In this document: positions 50,423-50,480 of the stretch, piece by piece | Numbering within the stretch: position 1 is the stretch's first letter | Layout: each line of letters begins with the position of its first letter | Assembly (NCBI GenBank): GCA_021108075.1 | Contig: JAIORP010000093.1 | Location: 1-50,480, forward strand | Source of the DNA: Candidatus Omnitrophota bacterium | Lineage (GTDB): Bacteria > Omnitrophota > Gorgyraeia > Zapsychrales > Zapsychraceae | Direction of reading: 5' to 3' | DNA: 50,480 nt | Translations under genes and position numbers: made by a program | Notes under the pieces: model-generated | Databases searched by the model: none | Told to the model about the DNA's origin: nothing | The model's input: the letters and a program-made list of their open reading frames with translations, nothing else

Positions 50423-50480
50423 TCTATCTCCTCTCTTAAAGAAGTTGTCAAGTAATAAGACAACCTGTTAAGACTTTTTA

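Overview
The window looks like a chromosomal segment of an uncultured Gram-negative (diderm) bacterium with AT-rich DNA. My best guess is the Omnitrophota or a related PVC-side lineage. This guess rests on the compact run tilS-ftsH-folP-cdaA-pdxJ-acpS-nnrD-queH, a PPi-type phosphofructokinase, a RecN with a variant ABC signature, a DUF6485-like protein and many divergent envelope proteins. It is inference, not proof. No rRNA, tRNA or CRISPR array was seen.

Region 1 (1 to about 12.6 kb) is accessory DNA that I read as an integron gene-cassette array without a visible integrase. It has about 14 small cassettes, all with genes on the minus strand. They are separated by attC-like sites: imperfect palindromes of roughly 50-90 bp bounded by GTTRRRY-type ends and differing in sequence from one another. 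Contents are typical of cassettes: lipoproteins, secreted proteins, small membrane proteins, a HEAT-repeat protein, a CE1/LpqC-type esterase, an ORF6N protein, a P-loop ATPase, an Mrr-like endonuclease and unknowns. Four attC sites are interrupted at the recombination crossover point by copies of one element. This element is a decayed or miniature IS110/IS1111-type insertion sequence of about 370 bp (510 bp in one copy) that keeps only the N-terminal part of a DEDD transposase, with subterminal inverted repeats and hairpin-rich ends. A fifth attC carries only the right end of the element. Two 3' ends (domains V-VI) of group II introns also lie in the array.

Region 2 (13.06-17.66 kb, plus strand) carries recN, a PPi-dependent phosphofructokinase and a GT39/ArnT-like membrane glycosyltransferase.

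Region 3 (17.73-40.61 kb, minus strand) is one long, tightly packed surface-glycan locus. It reads GT2, wbpB, wbpD, wbpE, a DUF354 protein, an amidation triplet (HisH-like, HisF-like, PP-loop amidotransferase), pseB, pseC, a class III aminotransferase, an aldo/keto reductase, pseF, pseG, a formyltransferase-like gene, pseI, a second amidation triplet, a GNAT acetyltransferase, a B12-binding radical SAM enzyme, a Wzx-type flippase and a polysaccharide glycosyltransferase. Together they suggest a glycan containing a pseudaminic-acid-type nonulosonate and a diacetamido-uronic acid, each probably amidinated by its own amidotransferase triplet.

Region 4 (41.07-50.42 kb, minus strand) is housekeeping: queH, nnrD, acpS, pdxJ, a 33-codon CdaR-like membrane peptide, cdaA, folP, ftsH, tilS, then a thermonuclease-like protein, a membrane protein, a secreted protein and a small Cys-rich protein. 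A small family of palindromic AT-rich repeats sits in intergenic spaces at 14.8, 40.8 and 50.2 kb.
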